Shown: one piece after another, positions 1 through 5,538 of the stretch
Layout: each line of letters begins with the position of its first letter
Numbering within the stretch: the stretch's first letter is position 1
Origin: Deltaproteobacteria bacterium
Lineage (GTDB): Bacteria; Desulfobacterota; Desulfarculia; Desulfarculales; Desulfarculaceae
Assembly (NCBI GenBank): GCA_021815655.1
Contig: JAKAGJ010000132.1
Coordinates: 1 to 6,399 of the forward strand
DNA: 6,399 nt
Direction of reading: 5' to 3'
Made by a program: the position numbers and the translations under genes
The notes under the pieces: model-generated
Seen by the model: the letters and a program-made list of their open reading frames with translations, nothing else
The model's database searches: none
What the model was told of the DNA's origin: nothing

Positions 1-1373
1 CTTACGTCCTTGACCCAATCGGCGATGATCTGGATCAGGCCGGCCTCCTCGGCCCCGGCCACCACCACGAACAGGAACATGAAGAAGATCAGCGTGGGCC
101 ACTCGATCTCCTTCTCCAGCATCTCCACGATGTCCACCCTGCTGATGACCAACAGCGCCGAGGCGCCGATCAAGGCCGCCACCGAGGGCTCCATGTGCAG
201 GGCCCCGTGCACGATGAACAGGAAGATGGTGATGGCCAGGATGGCGCCGCCGATGGCCAGGAGCTTGGCGTTGGTGATCTTATAGACCTCGCGCAGATAG
301 GCCGTCATGCGCGGCACGTCCTTGACCTCGGCTTTCTGGTAGTCCTTCTTGTACCACCACACGAAATATACGATGCACACCACCAGGCACAGCAGGCAGA
401 TCAGGGTCAGGTTGTGCACGAAGTCCACGAAGGTCAGCTTGGCGTAGGAGCCGATCATGATGTTGGGCGGGTCGCCGATGAGGGTGGCGGTGCCGCCCAC
501 GTTGCTGGCGAAGGCCTCGGGCAAGAGCAGGGCGATGGGATTGATCTTGAGCGTGCCGGCTATCTCCATGGTCACGGGGATGATCAACAGCATGGTGGTG
601 ACGTTGTCCAGGAAGGCCGAGACAAAGGCGGTGATGAACATCAGGATGCCGGCCAGGGCGTAGACGTTGCCCCTGGCGGCCTGGAAGGACTTGTAGGCCA
701 GCCATTGGAACACGCCGGTCTTCTTCAGCACCCCGATGATTATCATCATGGCCATCAACAGGAAGATGACGTTCATGTCGATGGCCTTCATGGCGTCTTC
801 AAAGGAGACGATGAAGTAGTCGGGGTTGAAGGTGCCGGCGGTGTAGGAGATGGTGAGAAGCAGGGCGCCGCCCAGCACCGCCGCCAGGGTGCGGTGCATC
901 AGCTCGAAGGCGATCAGCACGTACACCGCCAACAGCACCAGGGTGGCGATCCAGAAGGCTGGAGTTAGCGCCCGCTTGATGGTGAGGTTCTGGGAGGCCA
1001 GGTAGTGGGTGTTGCCTTGCTCGTCCACGAAGTTCCGGAGTATGCGCGCCGCCGCCACCGGACCCGAGTCGTGGTAGGCCGGTTTTTTCACCTCCAGCTC
1101 CACCTTGGTCGCCGGCAGGGTGCCGGCCGGCAGCTTAAGCTCGGCCTGGTACGTGCCGTCCTTGAGGCTGACCAACTCATCCTCCAGGTGCAGCTTGCGG
1201 CCACCCACCAGGACCGCGATGGCGGCGTCCTTGACCCCCTTGCCCTGGGCGTTGGCCACCTTGCCGGAGATGACCAGGATGTCGCCGGTCTGATTGGCCT
1301 TGGCGGCGGCCGCCGGGGCGGCGGACAGGCAAATCGGCGCCAGCAGCGCCAGTAGGGCGATCCAATTCCTCAT
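1..1373 (-). CDS. ArsB/NhaD/SLC13-type ion permease with secreted N-terminal domain (partial)
   Basis: Inner-membrane secondary transporter of the ion-transporter superfamily; the open frame of 457 codons runs off the left edge, so the C-terminus is missing. A signal peptide (about residues 1-24, hydrophobic IALLALLAPICL then AAPAAAA) precedes a beta-rich, soluble domain (about 28-133) resembling carboxypeptidase-regulatory or Ig-like folds. The membrane part starts near residue 138. It holds the two family signatures: FLDNVTT (254-260) and SNVGGTATLIGDPPN (290-304), the paired substrate-binding hairpins seen in ArsB, NhaD and the OCA2/P protein. The ATG at 1373 is preceded by AAGGA at 1382-1386 on this strand, 8 nt away. 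The substrate cannot be read from sequence: arsenite, Na+/H+, citrate or dicarboxylate are all possible. No ars genes are visible. The gene diverges from the P460 cytochrome gene; a functional link between them is not shown. Confidence 0.87.
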   Translation of the reverse strand, partial: MRNWIALLALLAPICLSAAPAAAAKANQTGDILVISGKVANAQGKGVKDAAIAVLVGGRKLHLEDELVSLKDGTYQAELKLPAGTLPATKVELEVKKPAYHDSGPVAAARILRNFVDEQGNTHYLASQNLTIKRALTPAFWIATLVLLAVYVLIAFELMHRTLAAVLGGALLLTISYTAGTFNPDYFIVSFEDAMKAIDMNVIFLLMAMMIIIGVLKKTGVFQWLAYKSFQAARGNVYALAGILMFITAFVSAFLDNVTTMLLIIPVTMEIAGTLKINPIALLLPEAFASNVGGTATLIGDPPNIMIGSYAKLTFVDFVHNLTLICLLCLVVCIVYFVWWYKKDYQKAEVKDVPRMTAYLREVYKITNAKLLAIGGAILAITIFLFIVHGALHMEPSVAALIGASALLVISRVDIVEMLEKEIEWPTLIFFMFLFVVVAGAEEAGLIQIIADWVKDV

Positions 1374-1566
1374 GTGGGCAATCCTTAATAGTTCGCAGGC
1401 CCAGTCCGGTAGGGGGCCGGGGCGCTGGAAGGTGTCAACCCGGCGAGCTTGACGGTACTTGTGTCCCTTCCGCCAGAATCCCGGTTGGGCAAGGTGGCCG
1501 TTGTCGGACGGGGGAAACTCCCGGGTAGAGTAATGTAAACCGGGGAAGAAACTCAAGGTCATGTTT

Positions 1567-1601
1567 GGGCCGCTGTCCGGCCCCGGGATCGGGCTCCCGG
1601 G
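1567..1601. repeat. Two overlapping GC-rich inverted repeats
   Basis: GGGCCG (1567-1572) pairs with CGGCCC (1578-1583) around a 5-nt loop. CCCGGGA (1582-1588) pairs perfectly with TCCCGGG (1595-1601) around a 6-nt loop. They share two bases, so the stems are mutually exclusive at the edge. No T-run follows on either strand, so a standard intrinsic terminator is unlikely. They lie between divergent genes, just upstream of the candidate cytochrome promoter. Confidence 0.5.
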
Positions 1602-1620
1602 CTGGCCAGGCACAAGGCAA

Positions 1621-1649
1621 TTCACAAGGTCCGGTGATTGGTATAGGAT
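1621..1649 (+). promoter_or_regulatory. Candidate sigma70 promoter for the P460 cytochrome
   Basis: TTCACA at 1621-1626 (5 of 6 matches to TTGACA) and TAGGAT at 1644-1649 (4 of 6 to TATAAT) are separated by 17 nt. The expected start near 1656 would give a leader of about 100 nt before the ATG at 1754. It is the best hexamer pair I found in this intergenic region, but it is a pattern match only. Confidence 0.4.
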
Positions 1650-1741
1650 CAATGAGACAAGCCATCCCCTGTCGGGGAATATCCCTGGTCTTTGGAACCA
1701 TGACCGGCGGTTGCCCGGCAGCGTTCCAGCCGCGCCCCGCA

Positions 1742-1747
1742 AAGGAG
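1742..1747 (+). promoter_or_regulatory. Ribosome binding site deciding the cytochrome start
   Basis: AAGGAG sits 6 nt before the ATG at 1754. It favours this start over the in-frame ATG at 1565, whose extra 63 residues are unlike protein and would bury the signal peptide. Confidence 0.8.
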
Positions 1748-1753
1748 CCCAAG

Positions 1754-2275
1754 ATGACCCGATTCGCCAAACGCCTGGCCGTAACCTGGTGGGCCGGGGG
1801 CCTGCTGGCCCTGCTGCTCTTGACCTGGAGCGCCCCCCTGGCGGCCATGGAGGCGCCCGGGGCCGACGCCGAGGCCCTGTGGCAATACATCAACCAGGAC
1901 GCCGGGTTCCGCAAATGGGGCACCTGGCCGGAGTTCGTCAAGCTGCGCCGCAGCTTCTCGCCCTTCGGCTTTTTCATCCGCGTATTCGTCAACGACGTGG
2001 CCCTCAAGTCCAGGGGCAACACCCTGCCTCCGGGTTCCATCCTGGTGCGGGAGGGCTTTGGCATGGACACCAACACCTACGCCCCCAACGACGAGGTCCT
2101 GGGCTACACCGTGATGTACAAGATCAAGGGTTTCAACCCCGCGGCCAGCGACTGGTTCTGGGCGCATTACACCGGCACCGGCAAGGTGGTGGCTTCCGGC
2201 GCCGTGGATCAATGCATCAAGTGCCACGACACCGGCCGGGACAATGATTTCGTGCTGGATCACAAGGTTAGGTAG
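1754..2275 (+). CDS. Periplasmic cytochrome P460 family protein
   Basis: A 173-residue secreted mono-haem c-type cytochrome. Residues 1-7 are basic, 12-25 form a hydrophobic core and LAA at 29-31 suggests a signal-peptidase cleavage, placing the protein in the periplasm. The haem-binding motif C154-I-K-C157-H158 lies near the C-terminus, as in cytochrome P460 and cytochrome c'-beta. The preceding run, a YKIKGF segment followed by DWFWAHY and a GKVVASGAVDQC approach to the haem, is typical of the P460 domain. Family members either oxidise hydroxylamine to nitrogen oxides (true P460, with a lysine cross-linked to the haem) or bind NO and CO. I cannot place the cross-linking lysine with confidence; K85 is one candidate, so enzymatic activity is unproven. 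The gene precedes the haem chemoreceptor in the same direction, with a hairpin between them, so co-transcription is uncertain. Confidence 0.85.
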   Translation: MTRFAKRLAVTWWAGGLLALLLLTWSAPLAAMEAPGADAEALWQYINQDAGFRKWGTWPEFVKLRRSFSPFGFFIRVFVNDVALKSRGNTLPPGSILVREGFGMDTNTYAPNDEVLGYTVMYKIKGFNPAASDWFWAHYTGTGKVVASGAVDQCIKCHDTGRDNDFVLDHKVR

Positions 2276-2284
2276 CGCGCCGCC

Positions 2285-2312
2285 GGCCGCGCTTTCCGCC
2301 GGAGGCGCGGCC
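2285..2312 (+). terminator. GC-rich hairpin after the cytochrome gene
   Basis: GGCCGCGC (2285-2292) pairs perfectly over 8 bp with GCGCGGCC (2305-2312). The 12-nt loop can form a further small TCC/GGA stem. It starts 9 nt after the TAG stop. The tail is only CTCTTT some 8-9 nt later, so it may be a weak terminator, a pause site or a 3'-end stabiliser, and read-through into the chemoreceptor gene is possible. Confidence 0.5.
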
Positions 2313-2464
2313 CGCCGCCCCTCTTTAACGCCCCTCCTGGCCACAATTTCCCTTTCCCTCGGCTTGTTGGGCTATCATGGTAACAGATGATTAGGTGAAA
2401 ACCGTGTCCCGGCCCACCCACCCGGAACTGGTGGACGGTCGCGGGCGCCCGGCGTTTGGCCGCG

Positions 2465-2470
2465 AAGGAG
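2465..2470 (+). promoter_or_regulatory. Ribosome binding site deciding the chemoreceptor start
   Basis: AAGGAG lies 5 nt before the ATG at 2476. This start puts a short basic N-terminus directly before the first membrane helix. The in-frame GTG at 2395 would add 27 residues of low similarity to anything expected and has no comparable site in front of it. Confidence 0.8.
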
Positions 2471-2475
2471 AAACC

Positions 2476-4149
2476 ATGGCCCTGGGCCTGAAAATTGGCG
2501 ACTGGAACATCCGGCGCAAGATCATTGCCTCGCAGCTGGCCTTCCTGGTGGGGCTCTTGGCGGTGATGTTCGTGGCCTACGCCTATTCCAATCACGCCCA
2601 GATTTTGCAGTCCTACGTGGACAAGGCCCGCACCCTGACCATGGCGGCCGAAAGCGCCAGCCAAGAGATGGAGGCCAAATGGTCCTTGGGGCTGTTCACC
2701 ATCGAACAGCTGCGGACCTTTGGCGCCCAGGGTGAAAAGGACAAGATCCTGGCCACGGTGCCCGTGGTCACGGCCTGGCAGACGGCCATGCGCAAGGCCA
2801 AGGAGGGCCACTACGAGTTCCGGGTGCCCAGGTTCAACCCCCGCGACCCGAAAAACGAGCCCACGCCCTTCGAGGCCGGGGTGCTCAAGCGCCTGACCGA
2901 CGCCAACCTGGACGAGGACGTGGTGGTGGACGGGGCCGACAATTCGGTGCGCTATTTCCGGGCGGTGCGCCTGAGCCGCAGCTGCCTGATCTGCCACGGA
3001 GACCCGGCCACCTCCCAGCGGCTGTGGGGCAACGCCCAAGGCCTGGACGTGCTGGGCAGCAAGATGGAAAATTGGAAGGAGGGCGAAATCCACGGCGCCT
3101 TCGAGGTGATACAGTCCCTGGCCCCGGCCGACGCCAAGGTCCGCGGCAGCCTGTTGCTGGCCGGTGGGGCGGCCGGCGTCCTCTTGCTGGTGGGCGGCAT
3201 CCTGTCCTTCCTCACCGCCCGCGGCTTGAGCCGCCCCATCCTGGCGGCGGCCACCCAGATCAGGCGGGCCGCGGCCGGTGACTTCACCAGCCGCATCGAC
3301 CGGGCCTATGTGGGGCGCGGCGACGAAATCGGCCAGGTGATGGGCGATGTGGAGCAGATGAACCACAACCTGTCCCAGACCGTGAACCAGGTCAATCTGG
3401 CCTCCCTGGCCGTGGCCCAGGCCGCCGGCGATATCAGCCAGGGCAACCAGGACCTCAACGATCGCACCCAGCAGCAGGCCAGCGCCATCGAGGAGACGGC
3501 CAGCGCCCTGGAGCAGCTCACCGGCTCGGTCAAGCAGAACGCCAGCAACGCCCGGCAGGCCAACGAACTGGCCCGCCGCACCTCCGAGATGGCCCAACAG
3601 GGCGGGCAGGCGGTGGAACGCACCGTGACGGCCATGCGGGCCGTGACGGAATCCAGCAAGAAGATCAGCGAGATCATCAATGTGGTCAACGAGATCGCCT
3701 TCCAGACCAACCTCCTGGCCTTGAATGCCGCCGTGGAGGCCGCCCGGGCCGGTGAAGCGGGACGCGGGTTTGCCGTGGTGGCCGGCGAGGTGCGCAGCCT
3801 GGCCGGCCGCAGTTCCCAGGCCGCCAAGGAGATACAGACCCTCATCACCGACAGCGTGGCCAAGGTGGAGCAGGGCAACCAGCTGGTGGCCGAGAGCGGC
3901 CGGCTCCTGGGTGCCATCATCGGCAACGTGCGGCAGGTGGCCGACACCGTGGGCGAGATCACCGCCGCCAGCCAGGAGCAGGCCGCGGGCATCGAGGAGA
4001 TCAACAAGGCCGTGGCCCAGATGGACCAGGCGGTGCAGAACAACGCCGCCCTGGTGGAGGAGGCGGCCAGTTCCAGCGAAACCATGGTTCGCGCCGCCCG
4101 CGACCTGCGGGCCAGCATGGAGCAATTCAAGGTCCGGGAGGCCAACTGA
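2476..4149 (+). CDS. Methyl-accepting chemotaxis protein with periplasmic c-type haem (Tll0287-like/DUF3365) sensor
   Basis: A 557-residue transmembrane chemoreceptor. Domain order: TM1 (about 16-37), periplasmic sensor (about 40-220), TM2 (about 224-246), HAMP (about 247-300) and cytoplasmic signalling coiled coil (about 300-550). The sensor holds C170-L-I-C173-H174-G-D-P, the covalent haem site of Tll0287-like/DUF3365 domains, followed by a WGN..GLD.LG segment and GAFEVIQSL before TM2. The signalling tip (406-446) carries [22 protein letters not shown] and [15 protein letters not shown], which contacts CheA and CheW. Likely methylation segments are around [18 protein letters not shown] and the matching [12 protein letters not shown] helix. 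No gap is seen between the two helices compared with Tsr/Tar, which fits the 36-heptad class. The C-terminus (KVREAN) has no NWETF-like CheR tether. It probably reports redox state or a haem ligand to the flagellar pathway; the ligand is unknown. No che gene is in the window. Confidence 0.93.
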   Translation: MALGLKIGDWNIRRKIIASQLAFLVGLLAVMFVAYAYSNHAQILQSYVDKARTLTMAAESASQEMEAKWSLGLFTIEQLRTFGAQGEKDKILATVPVVTAWQTAMRKAKEGHYEFRVPRFNPRDPKNEPTPFEAGVLKRLTDANLDEDVVVDGADNSVRYFRAVRLSRSCLICHGDPATSQRLWGNAQGLDVLGSKMENWKEGEIHGAFEVIQSLAPADAKVRGSLLLAGGAAGVLLLVGGILSFLTARGLSRPILAAATQIRRAAAGDFTSRIDRAYVGRGDEIGQVMGDVEQMNHNLSQTVNQVNLASLAVAQAAGDISQGNQDLNDRTQQQASAIEETASALEQLTGSVKQNASNARQANELARRTSEMAQQGGQAVERTVTAMRAVTESSKKISEIINVVNEIAFQTNLLALNAAVEAARAGEAGRGFAVVAGEVRSLAGRSSQAAKEIQTLITDSVAKVEQGNQLVAESGRLLGAIIGNVRQVADTVGEITAASQEQAAGIEEINKAVAQMDQAVQNNAALVEEAASSSETMVRAARDLRASMEQFKVREAN

Positions 4150-4168
4150 CCCCCGCCGGGGGCTTGGA

Positions 4169-4211
4169 TTGCAGGATGCAACCCAGGGCGGTCCTGGTTT
4201 GCAAAACGCAA
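4169..4211. repeat. Symmetric element: two 13-bp dyads 30 bp apart
   Basis: TTGCAGGATGCAA (4169-4181) and TTGCAAAACGCAA (4199-4211) fit one consensus, TTGCA-N3-YGCAA. Their centres (4175 and 4205) are exactly 30 bp apart, about three helical turns. Between them, CCAGG (4183-4187) and CCTGG (4193-4197) mirror each other around GCGGT, so the whole 43-bp block is nearly two-fold symmetric. As DNA it looks like a cooperative binding site. As RNA, 4177-4187 and 4193-4203 form a stem of 10 pairs in 11 with a 5-nt loop, which could act at the 3' end of the chemoreceptor transcript. Confidence 0.6.
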
Positions 4212-4259
4212 GCAATTCCCGGTCCCAGGTGGGCGGGCCCCACGGGGGCCTGGTGGTGT

Positions 4260-4303
4260 TATTTGAAAATATTATTCAAGTAAATCTGTTAATTGTCATG
4301 TTA
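4260..4303. promoter_or_regulatory. AT-rich island with IHF-like site
   Basis: 36 of 44 bases are A or T, in sharp contrast with the GC-rich surroundings. It contains TTGAA-N7-TTCAA (4263-4279) and, at 4283-4295, a sequence matching the IHF consensus WATCAANNNNTTR except at two positions (4287 and 4288). Placed between the tandem dyads and the -24/-12 element, it could be a DNA-bending segment. It could also hide a sigma70 promoter (TTGAAA at 4263-4268, TATTAT at 4270-4275), but no correctly spaced hexamer pair was found. Confidence 0.4.
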
Positions 4304-4322
4304 GCGACCTTGCCGGCGCATT

Positions 4323-4337
4323 TGGCACCGATTTCGC
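4323..4337 (+). promoter_or_regulatory. Candidate sigma54 (-24/-12) promoter
   Basis: TGGCAC-N5-TCGC keeps the diagnostic GG (4324-4325) and GC (4336-4337) exactly 10 nt apart. It matches the sigma54 consensus TGGCAC-N5-TTGC at all bases but one. Transcription would start near 4347-4349, leaving a leader of about 155 nt before the ATG at 4504. Confidence 0.5.
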
Positions 4338-4441
4338 TCCATCATCATCTCCGCCAGGGCCAGGCCCGGCCAGGCGGGAGTCCGGCCGGGGCCGGGGTTG
4401 TGCCGGCGCCCGGATTTGCTGATAGGATGGCGCGGGACCCC

Positions 4442-4468
4442 GGCGCCGCCCCCGGGGGGGCCGGCGCC
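4442..4468 (+). promoter_or_regulatory. Very stable GC hairpin in the leader
   Basis: GGCGCCG (4442-4448) pairs perfectly with CGGCGCC (4462-4468). Inside, C4449-C4452 can pair with G4457-G4460, leaving a 4-nt loop and one bulged base. It ends 22 nt before the ribosome binding site and is not followed by a T-run. It could slow translation initiation or transcription, or simply reflect base composition. Confidence 0.4.
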
Positions 4469-4503
4469 GGCCCGGCCCAGCCCCAGGAGCGAGGCAGCGG
4501 TCC

Positions 4504-5535
4504 ATGACCCCCTTGAAGGCAGAGACCGAAACCTTCACCAAAATGGTGGAGCAGTGCCGGCGCGGCCGTCTGCTGCTTTACCTGGGCCCCCCCGCCGGGC
4601 AGGCCCGGCGCCTGGCCGAGGCAGCCCGGTACTTAAGCCAGCGCGGCCTGGACGTGGTGCTGGCCTTCTGGGAACCGGCGGGCGGCCCGGGGCCTGGCCC
4701 GGGTCTGGAGAGCCTGCCCCGCCGGCGCCTGGAATACCGGGGCCTGGCCGTGGAGGAGATGGACCTGGAGGCGGTGCTGGCACGACGTCCCCAGGTGGCG
4801 GTGGTGCAGGACCTGACCCACGCCAACGTGCCAGGCGGCGCCCACGCCAACCGCTACCAGGACGCGCGGGCAATACTGGCCGCCGGCATCAGCGTGCTGG
4901 CCTCGGCCGACCCCTGGCACCTGGAAGGCCTGCCAGGGGTGCCACCGCCCGGCGGCCCCCATGCCCGTCGCCAGGGTCTGCCGGCCTCCTTCTGGCGCCG
5001 CGCCGACCAATTGGTGCTCTTGGAGGAGCCTTCAACAGCCCCTGGGGACCCGCCGGGTTGGCAATCCCTGCCCGCCGAGGCCCTGGAGGCCCTGCGTGGC
5101 CAGGCCACCTCCCCGGTGCCGGCCGAGGGCCAGGCTGCCGGCCCCTGCCAGCGGTTCATGGTCTGCCTGCCGGCCCAGGCCAAGCAGGCCCTGGCCTTGC
5201 TGCGCGGAGTGCAGGACCTGCCCCAGCGCAACGGCGGCAGCTGGTTCGCGGTGCACGTCAGCCCCTCTCCCAATTCCGGCGGCGGGGAGCAACTACGGCA
5301 AGGCTGCCAGGAGGCCCGGCGCCTGGGGGCCGAGGTGGTGCTCCTGGAAGGCAAGGACCCCCTGGTGCCGCTATTGGACTTCGCGCGCGCCCACGGGGTG
5401 CGCCACATCGTCCTGGGCCGGCCCCGGGGAGCGGCCTGGAAGGGGCTGTTCAACTTTTCCCTAAGCTTCCGCCTGTTGCGGCACGCCAGTGATTTCGATC
5501 TGCACATCATAGACTTGGCGGAGCCGAGGACCTAG
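4504..5535 (+). CDS. Stand-alone KdpD N-terminal-like plus UspA-like signalling protein, degenerate nucleotide-binding site
   Basis: A soluble 343-residue protein matching the cytoplasmic N-terminal half of the K+/osmosensor kinase KdpD, with no membrane or kinase part. Residues 20-200 follow the KdpD domain: a P-loop region at 28-36 (GPPAGQARR where KdpD has GxxPGxGKT), DLTHANVPG at 103-111 for DELAHTNAPG, then RYQDARAILAAGISVLASAD and HLEGL at 139-143 for QHLESL. Residues 216-337 form a UspA-like domain, with RFMVCLPA, FAVHVSP, LGAEVVLL, VRHIVLGRP and a FDLHIID ending. The Walker A lysine is R35 and the Walker B aspartate position is Q102, so ATP binding is probably lost or altered. The start at 4504 has a weak GAGG 9 nt upstream; ATG 4543 is an alternative without a site. 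The following kinase gene begins 3 nt after the stop, so this protein is probably its input or partner. The signal (K+, c-di-AMP, other) is unknown. Confidence 0.85.
   Translation: MTPLKAETETFTKMVEQCRRGRLLLYLGPPAGQARRLAEAARYLSQRGLDVVLAFWEPAGGPGPGPGLESLPRRRLEYRGLAVEEMDLEAVLARRPQVAVVQDLTHANVPGGAHANRYQDARAILAAGISVLASADPWHLEGLPGVPPPGGPHARRQGLPASFWRRADQLVLLEEPSTAPGDPPGWQSLPAEALEALRGQATSPVPAEGQAAGPCQRFMVCLPAQAKQALALLRGVQDLPQRNGGSWFAVHVSPSPNSGGGEQLRQGCQEARRLGAEVVLLEGKDPLVPLLDFARAHGVRHIVLGRPRGAAWKGLFNFSLSFRLLRHASDFDLHIIDLAEPRT
5526..5530 (+). promoter_or_regulatory. Ribosome binding site supporting the GTG start of the kinase
   Basis: GAGGA lies inside the last codons of the KdpD-like gene, 8 nt before GTG 5539. 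With only 3 nt between stop and start, translational coupling is likely. Confidence 0.7.
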
Positions 5536-5538
5536 GCC

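Larger units (their letters stand above)
1374..1753. other. Divergent intergenic region between permease and cytochrome genes
   Basis: This 380-base stretch has no convincing gene. Frames that cross it are low-complexity and carry no recognisable domain. On the minus side, TTGACA (complement of 1433-1438) could be a -35 box for the permease, but the hexamer 17 nt on (complement of 1410-1415) does not resemble TATAAT, so I do not call that promoter. In the middle are two adjacent hairpins (1567-1583 and 1582-1601). On the plus side is a better sigma70-like promoter (1621-1649), then a small leader hairpin (CCCC-TGTC-GGGG at 1666-1677) and the ribosome binding site of the cytochrome. Confidence 0.6.
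4150..4503. other. Complex regulatory intergenic region upstream of the KdpD-like/kinase genes
   Basis: This 354-base gap has no supportable gene. From left to right it holds a short CCCCC-GCC-GGGGG hairpin directly after the chemoreceptor stop (4150-4162, no T-run), a symmetric element made of two 13-bp dyads (4169-4211), an AT-rich island (4260-4303), a -24/-12 promoter candidate (4323-4337), three copies of CCGGCGCC (4403, 4440, 4461) and a very stable leader hairpin (4442-4468). A weak GAGG ribosome binding site (4491-4494) precedes the next start. The separate parts are listed individually. Confidence 0.65.

Noticed and set aside
195..968. 257-codon plus-strand frame
   Set aside because: It lies opposite the permease and reads as Gly/His/Asp/Gln-rich filler; the minus strand carries clear transporter motifs.
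1..1373. Naming the permease arsB or nhaD
   Set aside because: The shared fold motifs do not give the substrate and there is no ars or Na+-related context in the window.
1410..1438. Minus-strand sigma70 promoter using TTGACA
   Set aside because: The -35 box is perfect but the hexamer at the right spacing (CCCCTA) has no resemblance to TATAAT.
2395..2475. Upstream GTG start for the chemoreceptor
   Set aside because: It adds 27 residues without membrane or family character, and AAGGAG is positioned for ATG 2476.
4150..4162. CCCCC-GCC-GGGGG as terminator of the chemoreceptor gene
   Set aside because: The stem has only 5 bp and is followed by CTTGGATT rather than a T-run, so it was not listed as a terminator.
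2260..4215. 651-codon open frame antisense to the chemoreceptor
   Set aside because: It mirrors the GC-rich receptor gene; its translation is low-complexity His/Gly/Leu-rich with no domain, while the plus strand gives a complete receptor.
4398..5492. 364-codon Pro/Gly/Arg-rich frame
   Set aside because: It is an out-of-frame reading of the KdpD-like gene; the other frame has recognisable KdpD and Usp motifs.
4504..5535. Calling this gene kdpD
   Set aside because: It lacks the membrane segments and histidine kinase of KdpD and has altered Walker residues, and no kdpFABC genes are seen.
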